Part shown: piece after piece, positions 9,093 through 17,430 of the stretch
Position numbering within the stretch: the first letter of the stretch is position 1
Layout: every line of letters begins with the position of its first letter
Origin: Phenylobacterium sp.
GTDB taxonomy: Bacteria > Pseudomonadota > Alphaproteobacteria > Caulobacterales > Caulobacteraceae
Assembly: GCF_030679875.1 (NCBI RefSeq)
Contig: NZ_JAUXSP010000029.1
Span: 62,001-126,000 of the forward strand
Reading direction: 5' to 3'
Length of the DNA stretch: 64,000 bases
The notes under the pieces: generated by a model
Databases searched by the model: none
Told to the model about the DNA's origin: nothing
Seen by the model: the letters and a program-made list of their open reading frames with translations, nothing else
Position numbers and translations under genes: made by a program

Positions 9093-9122
9093 AGCCCCCT
9101 GAGGCTGAGGCCTCAGGGGGCT
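9093..9122. terminator. Bidirectional hairpin between tRNA-Cys and the MDR gene
   Basis: A perfect 12-bp stem (AGCCCCCTGAGG / CCTCAGGGGGCT) with a 6-base loop. It lies between the plus-strand tRNA and the end of the minus-strand oxidoreductase. There is no long T-run, but its position fits a shared terminator. Confidence 0.6.
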
Positions 9123-9148
9123 CGGAATCGAGACCTCCTGCGGGGGTC

Positions 9149-10288
9149 CTAGACGCCCTTGTTGGGGTTGATCAGGTACTTCTCGCCCGTGGCCCGGCGG
9201 TTGTAGGCCGCCAGGATATCGGGCTGCAGGGCCTCGGCCAGAGAGATTTCGGCGGTGTAGTGGCTGGCGAAGGTGGACTTCAGCTCCGAGGCCACCCGCT
9301 GGCGCAGGGCCTGAGCGGCTTCAGGGCCGATCTTCTGCAGGAAGGGGGTCAGCAACCAGCCCCCCACACCCCAGGACATGCCAAAGCCCCGGTTCAGTTC
9401 GGTGGGCCGGGTGTCGAGGCCGCCGTAGATGTAGGTCTGCTTGTAGGTCGTCGAGCCATAGCGGCTGTACTCGGTGGCCTTGCGATTGGCCGCCACCTCC
9501 ATGGCCGTCATGATCTGCCCGACCAGACGACCACCGCCGATGGCGTCGAAGGCCAGGGTGGCCCCGGTGGTCACCAGGGCCTCGGTCAGGTCCTCGCCGA
9601 AGGTCGGCGAGGTGCTGTCCAGCACATGGACCGCCCCTTGGTCCTTCAGCAAAGCCGACTGCTCGGCGCTACGGACGATGTTGACCAGTTGCACGCCGTC
9701 CTTGAGGCACAGGCGGTTCAGCATCTGGCCGAGGTTCGAGGCCGCCGCGGTGTGCACCAGGGCGGTGTGGCCCTCGCGGCGCATGGTCTCGACCATGCCG
9801 AGCGCCGTCAGGGGATTGACGAAGCAGGAGGCGCCCTCCGCCGGAGTCACATCGTCAGGCAGCAGAAGCACGTCAGCGGCCCGTACGGTGCGGTACTGGG
9901 CGTACATGGCGCCGCCCAGCATGGCGACGGTCTTGCCCATCAGGCCCTCAGCGCCTTCGCCAGCCGCGACGACAACGCCGGCGCCCTCATTGCCGACCGG
10001 CATCGATTCATCCAGCCGCGCGGCGACGACCTTCATATAGGGCGCGGGGATGGAGGCCGTGAGCACCGGGCTTTCAGCCGTTCCGCTGGCCTTGGCCTGG
10101 CTCATGTCGGCGGCGCTGACCAGCAGGCCCAGGTCGGATGGGTTGATCGGCGAGCCCTCCACCCGGACCAGCACTTCGCCGGGGCCAGGGGGCTGCACCG
10201 GGACCCTGGCCAGGGACAGTTCCAGTTCACCGCTGGCCTTCACCAGCGAACGCAGTTGAAGGCCGGTTGTCTGCATGTCGAAGCTCAT
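9149..10288 (-). CDS. MDR-superfamily zinc-independent oxidoreductase (quinone reductase-like)
   Basis: The 379-residue protein has the medium-chain dehydrogenase/reductase architecture. A GroES-like N-terminal half contains GEVLVRVEGSPINPSDLG, followed by a nucleotide-binding half (HTAAASNLGQMLNRLCLKDG, FDAIGGGRLVGQIM). The Cys/His zinc ligands of classical alcohol dehydrogenases are not apparent, so it is more likely an NADPH-dependent quinone or enoyl reductase. It shares the minus strand with a second MDR gene 64 bases upstream, so the two may form an operon facing the divergent TetR gene. The substrate is unknown. Confidence 0.82.
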   Translation of the reverse strand: MSFDMQTTGLQLRSLVKASGELELSLARVPVQPPGPGEVLVRVEGSPINPSDLGLLVSAADMSQAKASGTAESPVLTASIPAPYMKVVAARLDESMPVGNEGAGVVVAAGEGAEGLMGKTVAMLGGAMYAQYRTVRAADVLLLPDDVTPAEGASCFVNPLTALGMVETMRREGHTALVHTAAASNLGQMLNRLCLKDGVQLVNIVRSAEQSALLKDQGAVHVLDSTSPTFGEDLTEALVTTGATLAFDAIGGGRLVGQIMTAMEVAANRKATEYSRYGSTTYKQTYIYGGLDTRPTELNRGFGMSWGVGGWLLTPFLQKIGPEAAQALRQRVASELKSTFASHYTAEISLAEALQPDILAAYNRRATGEKYLINPNKGV

Positions 10289-10352
10289 CTGGGGTCTCCC
10301 AAGAATTTCAGAATGTTATCGAATCTGGATGATGAGCCGCCTGATGGCGGCC

Positions 10353-11336
10353 TCAGTCGGCGATATGGATCAGCATCTTGCCGTTGTTGGCGCCGGAGAA
10401 CAGGCCGATCAGGCCTTCGGGCGCCCGCTCGAAGCCATCCAGGATGGTCTCCTGATACTTCACCCGGCCGTCCTTCAGCCAGCCGCTCATATCGGCGAGG
10501 AAGGCGGCGTTGAGATGGGCGAAGTCGCTGGCGACGAAGCCCTCCATGCGGATACGGCCGTAGATGAGGCTGAACAGGTTCTTCACCCCCTCGCCGCCCC
10601 CATTGTAGGTGGAGATCATGCCACAGACCGGGATGCGGCCACGGACGTTCATCCGCGGCAAGGCGGCGTCCAGGTGTGCGCCACCCACATTCTCGAAATA
10701 GACGTCGATCCCCTTGGGCGTAGCCGCAGCGAGGGCCTCGGCCAGGGGTTGGGTCTTGTAGTTGATCACCGCGTCCAGGCCGACCTCGTCGCGCAGCCAG
10801 GCGGCCTTGTCGTCGGATCCCGTTGATCCCACCACATAGCCCCCCTTGATCTTGGCGATCTGCGCGGCGACCGATCCGACCGCGCCGGCGGCTGTCGAGA
10901 TGAACACCTGCTCGCCGTCCTTGAGCGCGCCGGTCTCCAGCAGTCCGCCATAGGCCGTCAGGCCGGTGGCGCCGAGCGCATGCATATAGACGCTGAGCGG
11001 CAGGCTCGGATCGCGCTTGAGCACCGCCAGGCCCTTGCCGTCGGAGACGAAGCGCTCCTGAAAGCCGGCGCCGTGCCGGACCAGGTCGCCCTCTTTGAAG
11101 CGGTCATGGCGCGACTGCGCCACACGCCCGATGCCCCCGCCCAGCAGCGGCGCCCCGAGCGGCTGATCGACGTCCAGGCGCGGCCGCATATAGGGGTCCA
11201 CCGACATCATCAGCGCTTCAATCTGAACCTGGCCATCGCCGGCGTCGGCCACCGGCGCCTCGACCAGGGCGAAGTCCTCAAGGGTGGGCACGCCTTGCGG
11301 ACGGCGAACGAGATGGATCTGGCGGGTGACGGGCAC
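10353..11336 (-). CDS. NADP-dependent oxidoreductase, PTGR/CurA-like MDR
   Basis: The 327-residue protein matches the leukotriene-B4-dehydrogenase/curcumin-reductase branch of MDR enzymes, which reduce activated C=C bonds with NADPH. Visible marks are the N-terminal RQIHLVRRPQGVPTLEDF, MMSVDPYMRPRL near residue 50, the nucleotide site AAGAVGSVAAQIAKIKG, VVGSTGSDDKAAWLRDEVG, and DVYFENVGGAHLDAALPRM. No zinc ligands are expected in this branch and none are seen. It is divergent from the TetR gene at 11473, with an operator-like dyad between them, so it is probably TetR-repressed together with the next MDR gene. Confidence 0.88.
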   Translation of the reverse strand: MPVTRQIHLVRRPQGVPTLEDFALVEAPVADAGDGQVQIEALMMSVDPYMRPRLDVDQPLGAPLLGGGIGRVAQSRHDRFKEGDLVRHGAGFQERFVSDGKGLAVLKRDPSLPLSVYMHALGATGLTAYGGLLETGALKDGEQVFISTAAGAVGSVAAQIAKIKGGYVVGSTGSDDKAAWLRDEVGLDAVINYKTQPLAEALAAATPKGIDVYFENVGGAHLDAALPRMNVRGRIPVCGMISTYNGGGEGVKNLFSLIYGRIRMEGFVASDFAHLNAAFLADMSGWLKDGRVKYQETILDGFERAPEGLIGLFSGANNGKMLIHIAD

Positions 11337-11392
11337 GGGCTTGGTCCTTGCGCAGGGCGGCGTTGAGGCGTCGGCAGCCTGCAGAGCCGGAA

Positions 11393-11422
11393 AAATGACC
11401 GAATGAGTCTATACGGTCATTT
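11393..11422. promoter_or_regulatory. Inverted repeat, likely TetR operator
   Basis: Perfect 9-base arms AAATGACCG (11393-11401) and CGGTCATTT (11414-11422) are separated by 12 bases, so the half-sites lie 21 bp (two helical turns) apart. The dyad is in the 136-base divergent region between the MDR genes and the TetR gene, where an autoregulatory operator is expected. Confidence 0.6.
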
Positions 11423-11472
11423 GGTGCAGCAATCGGCTTGCTGTCAATCGAGGCTTGCGCCAAAGAGGACTC

Positions 11473-12102
11473 ATGTCCGACCCCACCCCCGAGGCGCGTG
11501 ACGCCGCCGAGGCGCGCGGCAAGACCATCGCCATATTGGACGCGGCCCAGGAACTGTTCGCCGCCTTCGGCTTCCGTCGGACCGCCATGGACGACATCGC
11601 CCGGGCCGCCGGCGTGGCCAAGGGCACCCTCTATCTCTATTTCGACGGCAAGGAGGCGGTGTTCCGGGCCATGCACGCCCGCACCCTGGCCGAGCTGAGC
11701 TGCAGCTGTGACCACGCAGAGGCCGCCGACCTGCCCTTCGCCGAGCGCCTCTATCTGCTGCTCGACGCGCAATGCGGCAAGGCCCATGAGCGCTACGCCC
11801 GGTCGGCGCACCTGCTGGAACTGGACGCCACCCGGACGCGAGTCGGCGCGGACCTGGGGCGCGCGGCCGACGCGGCCTATGCCGAGCGGCTGCTCAGGGT
11901 GTTTCGCGCCGCTGAAGCCGCTGGGGAGATTGATCTGCAGGGTGCGGGGCTGGGCGACCAGGCGGTGGTGAACACCCTGCTCGCCGCCACCCGCGGAGCC
12001 AAGCAAGGACCAGATGGCCCCCTGGAGTTGGCCGACTACCGGATGCGGCTGCGTGAAATCGCCAACCTGGCCGCCGCAGCCGTAAGGCCACGGCGGCCCT
12101 GA
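11473..12102 (+). CDS. TetR/AcrR-family transcriptional regulator
   Basis: The 209-residue protein has a typical TetR DNA-binding head: AILDAAQELFAAFGFRRTAMDDIARAAGVAKGTLYLYFDGKEAVF, with the recognition helix around residues 38-55. The C-terminal ligand domain (about 70-205) is not assignable to a known effector. I chose the ATG at 11473, with AGAGGA just before it, over a TTG at 11455. It is divergent from the two MDR oxidoreductase genes and ends 5 bases before the convergent alcohol dehydrogenase stop. It probably represses the MDR pair and itself through the dyad at 11393-11422. Confidence 0.92.
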   Translation: MSDPTPEARDAAEARGKTIAILDAAQELFAAFGFRRTAMDDIARAAGVAKGTLYLYFDGKEAVFRAMHARTLAELSCSCDHAEAADLPFAERLYLLLDAQCGKAHERYARSAHLLELDATRTRVGADLGRAADAAYAERLLRVFRAAEAAGEIDLQGAGLGDQAVVNTLLAATRGAKQGPDGPLELADYRMRLREIANLAAAAVRPRRP

Positions 12103-12107
12103 GGCGT

Positions 12108-13265
12108 CTACCAGGCGGCGCGATACAGCGCTTCGATGGCCTGGGCGTCGACGGGACGGGCATTGCTGAGATTGACCCCATCGGCCATGGCGTCACCCAC
12201 CAGCAGCGCCAAGAGCTCATCCGTACCGCCGAGATCACGGATCGAACGGGTGATGCCGATGTCGTCGCGCAGGGCGACCACGGCGGCGATGGCGGCGCGA
12301 GCCTGGTCTTCCGTCGAAGCCCCCGGCGTCGCCACCCCCATGGCCTCGGCCACCTGGGCGTACTTGGCCGCACAGACCTCAAGATTGTAGGCCATGACAT
12401 GGGGCAGCATGGTCGCCAGGGTCTGGCCGTGGGCGGCGTTGAGACGGGCTGACAGGGCGTGGCCGGTTCCATGCGCCGCGCCCAGTCCGGACACATTGAA
12501 GGCGATGGCCGCCATGCTGGAGGCCATCAGCATCTGGGACCTGGCCTCCAGGTTCGATCCGTCCTCAACCGCGGTGCGCACATATTGGGCGACCAGCTGG
12601 ATGGCACCCAGAGCGACGGCGTCTGAATAGGGCGTGGTGCGGGCCGAGGTGAAGGCCTCGATGGCGTGGGTCAGCACGTCAAAGCCGCAGGTGGCGGTGG
12701 GATATTTCGGAAGGCCCAGGGTCAGCTTCGGATCCAGGATCGACACCACCGGCACGATGCTCGGATGCATGACATAGGTCTTGCGGCCAAGGGCTGTGTT
12801 GGTGATCACGCAGGCCGAATTGGTTTCCGATCCGGTGCCCGCCGTGGTCGCCACGGCGATCACAGGCACGCCCGGCTCCTTGCGGCCACGGGTCTGCAGG
12901 TCGGTGACCTTGTCCCCATTGGTGGCCAAGAGCGCGATGGCCTTGCCGCAGTCCATGGACGAGCCGCCGCCCAGGGCCACGACCACGGCGTCGCCGAGGA
13001 CGCGAAGCCGCAGGGCGCCGGCTTCGACATTCTCGTCGGTGGGATTGGCGGCGACTCCGTCGAACACCTCAACCTGGACCCCGTCGGCCGCCAGCTTCTC
13101 CAGCAGGGCGGTCGCCGCGCCACTGGCCATCAGGCCCTTGTCGGTGACGATCAGGGCCGAGCTCCGGCCCAGCGCCTTCACCTGGGCGGCAAGCTCGAGA
13201 CTGGAATCCACGCCGAAGACGAGGGTCGGTAGGGGGCGGATCTGAAAGGTCTGATTGGCAAGCAT
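12108..13265 (-). CDS. Iron-containing alcohol dehydrogenase
   Basis: The 385-residue protein is a group III (Fe-dependent) alcohol dehydrogenase. The nucleotide-binding GGGSSMDCGKAIA is near residue 100, TTAGTGSETNSACV near 140, the metal-site motif CGFDVLTHAIEAF near 195, and the second His cluster AAHGTGHALSARLNAAHGQTLATMLPHVMAYN around 265-295. These enzymes interconvert alcohols and aldehydes with NAD(P)H. A small gene starting at 13588 precedes it by 29 bases on the same strand, so the two are likely co-transcribed. The substrate cannot be told from the sequence. Confidence 0.93.
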   Translation of the reverse strand: MLANQTFQIRPLPTLVFGVDSSLELAAQVKALGRSSALIVTDKGLMASGAATALLEKLAADGVQVEVFDGVAANPTDENVEAGALRLRVLGDAVVVALGGGSSMDCGKAIALLATNGDKVTDLQTRGRKEPGVPVIAVATTAGTGSETNSACVITNTALGRKTYVMHPSIVPVVSILDPKLTLGLPKYPTATCGFDVLTHAIEAFTSARTTPYSDAVALGAIQLVAQYVRTAVEDGSNLEARSQMLMASSMAAIAFNVSGLGAAHGTGHALSARLNAAHGQTLATMLPHVMAYNLEVCAAKYAQVAEAMGVATPGASTEDQARAAIAAVVALRDDIGITRSIRDLGGTDELLALLVGDAMADGVNLSNARPVDAQAIEALYRAAW

Positions 13266-13294
13266 GGAATCTCCCCGAATATTTTTTCAATCAA

Positions 13295-13588
13295 TCAATG
13301 AAGGCCGCCGTCACCGGGACTGGCGCGAAGCTGGGCGGCCGCCCGATCCAGGGCGTCGGCCAGCCCCGCGGCGCTCCCGGCCCGGTTCGTCAGCTCTCCC
13401 AGGGCGAATGCCAGAGCCATGGCCGTGGCGCCAAGAGGAATCCACTGACGCCCCGCCTCTTCGAGCGCTCCATTGATGACATGCCGCGCCCGCGCAAGAT
13501 CTTCTTGCTCGGCCGCCTCGATCAGTCGCCGGGCCTCGCAGGGGTCAAGATGCGCCACGCCTGCCTTACCGTCCCGCTTCGTCGCCAT
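13295..13588 (-). CDS. Small conserved-looking protein upstream of Fe-alcohol dehydrogenase
   Basis: The 97-residue protein is predicted to be mostly helical and soluble, apart from one short hydrophobic stretch (LGATAMALAFALGEL, about 52-66). It has no signal peptide and no motif I recognise. It lies 29 bases upstream of the alcohol dehydrogenase on the same strand, so it is probably the first gene of that operon. The dyad at 13622-13643 sits 34 bases upstream. It could be an accessory protein of the dehydrogenase; function unknown. Confidence 0.65.
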   Translation of the reverse strand: MATKRDGKAGVAHLDPCEARRLIEAAEQEDLARARHVINGALEEAGRQWIPLGATAMALAFALGELTNRAGSAAGLADALDRAAAQLRASPGDGGLH

Positions 13589-13621
13589 CGTCCGTCTCCA
13601 CCACGAGCAGGCCTATCTAGA

Positions 13622-13643
13622 TTGCTATGTTATATCATTGCAA
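13622..13643. promoter_or_regulatory. 22-bp dyad in the divergent region before the Fe-ADH operon and phnA
   Basis: TTGCTATG-N6-CATTGCAA is a near-perfect inverted repeat (one mismatch per arm) in an AT-rich patch of otherwise GC-rich DNA. It lies between genes starting at 13588 (minus) and 13725 (plus). On the minus strand it contains TATAAC, a possible -10 element. A repressor site overlapping a promoter is likely. Confidence 0.45.
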
Positions 13644-13724
13644 GTCGGGTGGGGCGGGGAGATTTCCCTGAGGCGGGGGGCCGTGATCAGTTAAAGGGGC
13701 GGCTTGAGCGACAGGGGGAGACGC

Positions 13725-14033
13725 ATGAGCGCGCAGGGCGATGACTTCGTCTATGACGAGACAACCGGCGAATGGGTGAGCGCCACCGAAGCAGCCGCCA
13801 ATGCGGCCAAGGCCAACCAGGTTGAGGTCCGTGACGCCATGGGGACCCTGCTGGCCGACGGCGACAGCGTGACCCTGGTCAAGGACCTGAAGGTCAAGGG
13901 CGCCGGCCAGACACTGAAGCGCGGCACGGTGATCAAGTCGATCCGCCTGACCGGCGATGATCAGGAGATCGACTGTCGCTATGAAGGGATCAAGGGCCTG
14001 GTGCTGCGCGCCGAATTCGTGCGCAAGGCCTGA
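13725..14033 (+). CDS. phnA: PhnA/YjdM-family protein
   Basis: The 102-residue protein carries the PhnA C-terminal domain: EVRDAMGTLLADGDSVTLVKDLKVKGAGQTLKRGTVIKSIRLT, then ...EIDCRYEGIKGLVLRAEFVRKA. It lacks the N-terminal zinc ribbon of the long form. Despite the historical name (alkylphosphonate uptake), the family role is unclear and no phosphonate genes are nearby. The start at 13725 is preferred over a TTG at 13704 because AGGGGGAGA precedes it. It is followed directly by a strong terminator, so it is probably monocistronic. Confidence 0.88.
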   Translation: MSAQGDDFVYDETTGEWVSATEAAANAAKANQVEVRDAMGTLLADGDSVTLVKDLKVKGAGQTLKRGTVIKSIRLTGDDQEIDCRYEGIKGLVLRAEFVRKA

Positions 14034-14037
14034 GGCG

Positions 14038-14072
14038 GAAAGACCCCGGCGCCGCCGGCGCAGGGGTCTTTC
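14038..14072. terminator. Rho-independent terminator shared by phnA and the opposite gene
   Basis: A 10-bp stem GAAAGACCCC (14038-14047) / GGGGTCTTTC (14063-14072) encloses a GC-rich loop that can fold further. The A/T-tipped stem serves both directions and lies between convergent genes ending at 14033 and 14082. Confidence 0.75.
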
Positions 14073-14081
14073 CGCGTGTGA

Positions 14082-14441
14082 CTACTCGGTTTCGGCCCAG
14101 GTCCGACCCGTGGCGCGGTTGTAGTAGATCGCCACGCTGGAGATGGTGCAGAGATCCAGACGTGACCAGACGGCTTCTTCGCCATCGTCATAGATGACCT
14201 TGAGATCGAAGCTGCAGGCCCCCTCGGCGGCGTCAAACACGATATCGACCTCTTCGCCGTCGCTGAGCACATCGGCGCCCATAACGTCTTCTTCCCAGTC
14301 GTCAGACCGGCTGGGGGCAACATAGACCTGCTCGATCGTATAGCCCGTGGCGTTGGTCAGGGTGAAATCCTGATCCCCGGCCATGGCCGGGGCGGCGGCC
14401 AGAACAAACAGGGCCGTTAGGCCGGCGGCAAAGGTCTTCAT
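14082..14441 (-). CDS. Small secreted protein of unknown function
   Basis: The 119-residue protein starts with a clear signal peptide (KTFAAGLTALFVLAAAPAMAG), giving a mature periplasmic or secreted protein of about 98 residues. The mature part has FTLTNATGYTIEQVYVAPSRSDDWEEDVMG and two cysteines (GACSFDL and LDLCTIS) that could form a disulfide. Similar short proteins with a TNxTGYTI start are common hypothetical proteins in alphaproteobacteria; no function is known to me. The start at 14441 is chosen for the signal peptide; an upstream in-frame start at 14480 adds a non-hydrophobic stretch. Confidence 0.75.
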   Translation of the reverse strand: MKTFAAGLTALFVLAAAPAMAGDQDFTLTNATGYTIEQVYVAPSRSDDWEEDVMGADVLSDGEEVDIVFDAAEGACSFDLKVIYDDGEEAVWSRLDLCTISSVAIYYNRATGRTWAETE

Positions 14442-14524
14442 CGGTGTCACTCTGTGTTGATCAAGCTCGAGCGTTAGCACCCAAGCCCCTCATGCGACAG
14501 GCCCTTCCTGGACTGAGCTGAGGT

Positions 14525-15004
14525 TCAACCAACCCCCAACAGTTCGACCTCGCCGCCGTTCACCAGGACCACCTCACCGACAGTCTTGCCCAAAAGCGCG
14601 CGGGCGATAGGCGAGACATATGAGATGCTCCCCTGCCCCGGCTGGGCCTCGTCCTCGCCGACGATCCGGAAGGTCTGGCGACGCCCGTCCGCGCGCGCGA
14701 TTTCCACCGTCCGGCCAAACTGGACCTTGTCAGCCTCGGGCGCCGGCTCGGTCAGTTGCGCCGTGCCCCGACGTACTGACCAGTAGCGCAGATCGCGGGT
14801 GGCCCGGGCCATGGCGGTGCGATCGACGCTGACCCCGCCCTGCTGCTGGGCGGCCCCATAGGCGGCGCGCGCCTGGGCCAGTTCCTGTTCGATGGCGGCA
14901 AGACCACTGGCCGTGACCAGATTCGGATGTGGGGAGACAGGACGGTCCGGCAGGTCGGCAGCCTGCGACTCGTAGTCTTCCTCTCGGGTGAAGGCGACGC
15001 TCAT
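14525..15004 (-). CDS. GreA/GreB-family transcription elongation factor
   Basis: The 159-residue protein carries the Gre C-terminal FKBP-like domain: VQFGRTVEIARADGRRQTFRIVGEDEAQPGQGSISYVSPIARALLGKTVGEVV. An N-terminal helical part (LAAIEQELAQARAAYGAAQ) would form the coiled coil that reaches into the RNA polymerase secondary channel. The acidic tip residues of true GreA (a D/E pair between the helices) are not obvious, since this region reads GGVSVDRTAMARATRDL. It may therefore act as an RNA polymerase-binding regulator rather than a cleavage factor. It lies 46 bases downstream of the VTT membrane protein. Confidence 0.86.
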   Translation of the reverse strand: MSVAFTREEDYESQAADLPDRPVSPHPNLVTASGLAAIEQELAQARAAYGAAQQQGGVSVDRTAMARATRDLRYWSVRRGTAQLTEPAPEADKVQFGRTVEIARADGRRQTFRIVGEDEAQPGQGSISYVSPIARALLGKTVGEVVLVNGGEVELLGVG

Positions 15005-15050
15005 GGAGAGAATCTAGGGGCTCGCATCGCCAGATGCAAAGCCTGTCCCC

Positions 15051-15758
15051 TCAGGGCGCCAGCCGCTTGCGCCAGGCGTGGACGGCCAGGAACATGGCGC
15101 CGGCGAGCAACAGGGCCACGGCGACCGCCCCCCAGGCGGCGGCGTCCCCGGTCCGCAGAGCCTCGATGGCCGCCGCGCCCCCGAACACCATCAGCGCCAT
15201 CTTCGGCAGGCTTCCGAGCCCCGCCCCGGCGATGAAGGGCCAGTAGCCCATAGGCGTCGCTCCGGCGGCGATATTGACCATCACCGAAGGGACGGTCGGC
15301 GCCAGGCGGATGCCGGCGCTGACCCAGAAGCCCCGCTTGGCCAGGCCCATCATCAGGGCGGCGATCGAGCGGGACTGATGCTGCAGCAAGAGGCGGGCGC
15401 CAAATCTGCGGCCCACCAGGAAGCCGAGGCTGCAGGCGATCATCTTGCCGATCCAGCTGTAGGCGAATCCAGCCCACGGCCCGAACACCAGCACCAGGGC
15501 GGTGATCAGAACGAACTGCGGCGCGCCGAGGCTGGCGAGCGCGGCGAAGGTCAGGACGCCCAGGATCGGCGCCTGGGGTCCTTCCCCCAGGGATTCCACC
15601 GTCCGCGCCAGGGCCTCGGCGTCCCCCAAGGGCAGCAAGGGGGCGGCGAACCCCAGCAGGGTCACCGCCGACAGGACGCCGACGGCCACCATCGCGGCAC
15701 GGCGACCCTTGGGTCGGGGCGGCTCCGGAGGCCCCTCGGGCGAGGCGTCAGGGGGCAA
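15051..15758 (-). CDS. TVP38/TMEM64-like (VTT domain) membrane protein
   Basis: The 235-residue inner-membrane protein starts with a Pro-rich cytoplasmic tail (about 1-20). Several hydrophobic segments follow, including the VTT core QFVLITALVLVFGPWAGFAYSWIGKMIACSLGFLVGRRFG (about 80-120) and the C-terminal helices GAVAVALLLAGAMFLAV. VTT-domain proteins are thought to scramble or flip lipids. Its start overlaps the end of the GT39 gene by 11 bases, so it is translated with the two glycosyltransferases. It might help present the lipid-linked sugar used by them; this role is inference from context. Confidence 0.85.
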   Translation of the reverse strand: MPPDASPEGPPEPPRPKGRRAAMVAVGVLSAVTLLGFAAPLLPLGDAEALARTVESLGEGPQAPILGVLTFAALASLGAPQFVLITALVLVFGPWAGFAYSWIGKMIACSLGFLVGRRFGARLLLQHQSRSIAALMMGLAKRGFWVSAGIRLAPTVPSVMVNIAAGATPMGYWPFIAGAGLGSLPKMALMVFGGAAAIEALRTGDAAAWGAVAVALLLAGAMFLAVHAWRKRLAP

Positions 15759-17430
15759 GTGTGGGCCCTGGAGCGGTCGCCCCCGGCACGAACAGGGTCA
15801 GGTCCAGATCCTCGCCATCTGAATAGTTCTGGCCTGTGACCTGGCCCGCGGGCCTGACCGCCAGACCCAGGCCCGCCATCGCGCTCAGGAAGGCCGGACG
15901 CTGCGCCGCCCCAACCACCGCGACGCCACAGGCGGGGGTTTCGGCCAGGGCCAGTGCGGCCGCCTCGCCGTTCGCGGCCAGGTGGGTCCGCTGCGGGCCG
16001 TTGAGAAAGACCAGACTGGGTTCATGATAGGGCGCGCTGATGATCCGGGGCTGAGCGCAGGCCGGGGCGGCCGCCCGAGCGGCATGGGCGATCTGCGGGC
16101 TGAGCCACAGGGCCTCCAGCCGCGGCAGGCCAAGACCGTAGGTGTTGAGGGAAACGAGGGCTGCGGCGGCGGCGGCGGCCAGCACGGCCTGGTCAGGTCG
16201 TCCTGCCCACACGCGCCACGTCATCACCCCGACCGCCCCGAGCGCGCTGGCGGCGAGCAGGATGGCGATCAGGTCCAGCCGCGACTCATAGATCCAGAAC
16301 CCGACTGGGGCGAGCAGACTGACGACCAGACTGACGGCGAGCCAAAGAAGGAACACCAGACCAAACGCCGCCTTCCGCCAGCGGGCCGCCGATCGTCGCG
16401 GCGCGGTGACCGCCGCCGCCGTAAGAGCGGCGATGGCCGGAAAGACTGGCAGAACATAGTGGGGCAGCTTGGTGGAGACGAACTCGAACACCAGCCAGGC
16501 CGGGACGATCCAGCAGATCAGGAAACGAATCTCCGGCCGCGCGCGCTCCCGCCAGGCGAAGGGAACCGCCAGGGCCGCCAGGAGGGCGCCGGGCCAGAAG
16601 GTCAGGGCGAAGCCCATGAGGTGATAGCCGACGGGGCCCCCATGGGACTGCTGGCCGGTCCCCACCTTGTGGAGCAGGTTGTCGCCGATCGCGACGCGGA
16701 AGAAGTCCCCGTCCGTCGCCAGGCCAATCGCCACATACCAGGGGGCGGCGATCAGCAGCGCCAGGGGCAGGCCCCAGAGGGGCTGGAGAGGCGCAAGGCG
16801 CGCAAGACTCCGGTCCCAGGCGGCCAGGGCCAGGGCGGCCAGGCCCACCACCAGCAGGATGATCGGACCTTTGAACATGCCGCCCACACCCAGGGCGACC
16901 CAGAAGATCAGGACCGGCCAACGGCTGCGCGCCGTGCCGGTATAGACCCTCATGAAGGCGAACTGGGCGATGGTCACGGCCGCCAGGAGTGCGGCGTCTG
17001 TCTTGGCGATCCGCGCCTCGAAGCCCAGGGACATGCACGAGGCCAGCAGAAGGCCCGCCAGCAGACCCGCCCAGGAACCGAACCACAGGCTGGTCATCAG
17101 GCCGGTCACCAGCACCGCTGCGATGGCCGCGGTCAGGGAGGGCAGTCGGTAAGCCCAGATCTGCCGGGACTCAGGATCCGTGAAGGTCGCTGCGCTGAGG
17201 GCTTGCAGCCAATAGACGCCGGCCGGCTGAAGATAGCGGGGCTGATCCTGGAACCGGATGTCGACGAAATCCCCCGTGGCCAGCATCTGGGTGGTGGCCA
17301 CCGCATAGCGCGACTCATCGCGGTCCACCGGCGGCAGGCTGGTGAGGCCCGGCGCCAGTATCACCAGGGCCGCCGCCAGAAGCAGCAGCGCCCCCTTGAG
17401 GCTCAGCCGATCATCGCCCAGCAGCGTCAC
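15748..17430 (-). CDS. GT39-type membrane glycosyltransferase (ArnT/PMT-like)
   Basis: The 560-residue multi-pass protein transfers a sugar from a polyprenyl-phosphate donor to an acceptor such as lipid A or a protein. The catalytic DRDESRYA motif sits after the first membrane helix (residues about 35-42), followed by QDQPRYLQPAGVYWLQ and about ten hydrophobic segments. I chose a GTG at 17430: it overlaps the TGA of the upstream GT2 gene as GTGA, and it gives a short cytoplasmic head before the first helix. The longer reading frame to 17700 covers the GT2 gene and is not coding. The GT2 partner probably makes its donor. Confidence 0.9.
   Translation of the reverse strand: MTLLGDDRLSLKGALLLLAAALVILAPGLTSLPPVDRDESRYAVATTQMLATGDFVDIRFQDQPRYLQPAGVYWLQALSAATFTDPESRQIWAYRLPSLTAAIAAVLVTGLMTSLWFGSWAGLLAGLLLASCMSLGFEARIAKTDAALLAAVTIAQFAFMRVYTGTARSRWPVLIFWVALGVGGMFKGPIILLVVGLAALALAAWDRSLARLAPLQPLWGLPLALLIAAPWYVAIGLATDGDFFRVAIGDNLLHKVGTGQQSHGGPVGYHLMGFALTFWPGALLAALAVPFAWRERARPEIRFLICWIVPAWLVFEFVSTKLPHYVLPVFPAIAALTAAAVTAPRRSAARWRKAAFGLVFLLWLAVSLVVSLLAPVGFWIYESRLDLIAILLAASALGAVGVMTWRVWAGRPDQAVLAAAAAAALVSLNTYGLGLPRLEALWLSPQIAHAARAAAPACAQPRIISAPYHEPSLVFLNGPQRTHLAANGEAAALALAETPACGVAVVGAAQRPAFLSAMAGLGLAVRPAGQVTGQNYSDGEDLDLTLFVPGATAPGPTLAP

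Noticed and set aside
8873-10513. 546-codon plus-strand frame across tRNA-Cys and the MDR gene
   Set aside because: It runs through the tRNA and is antisense to a clear oxidoreductase.
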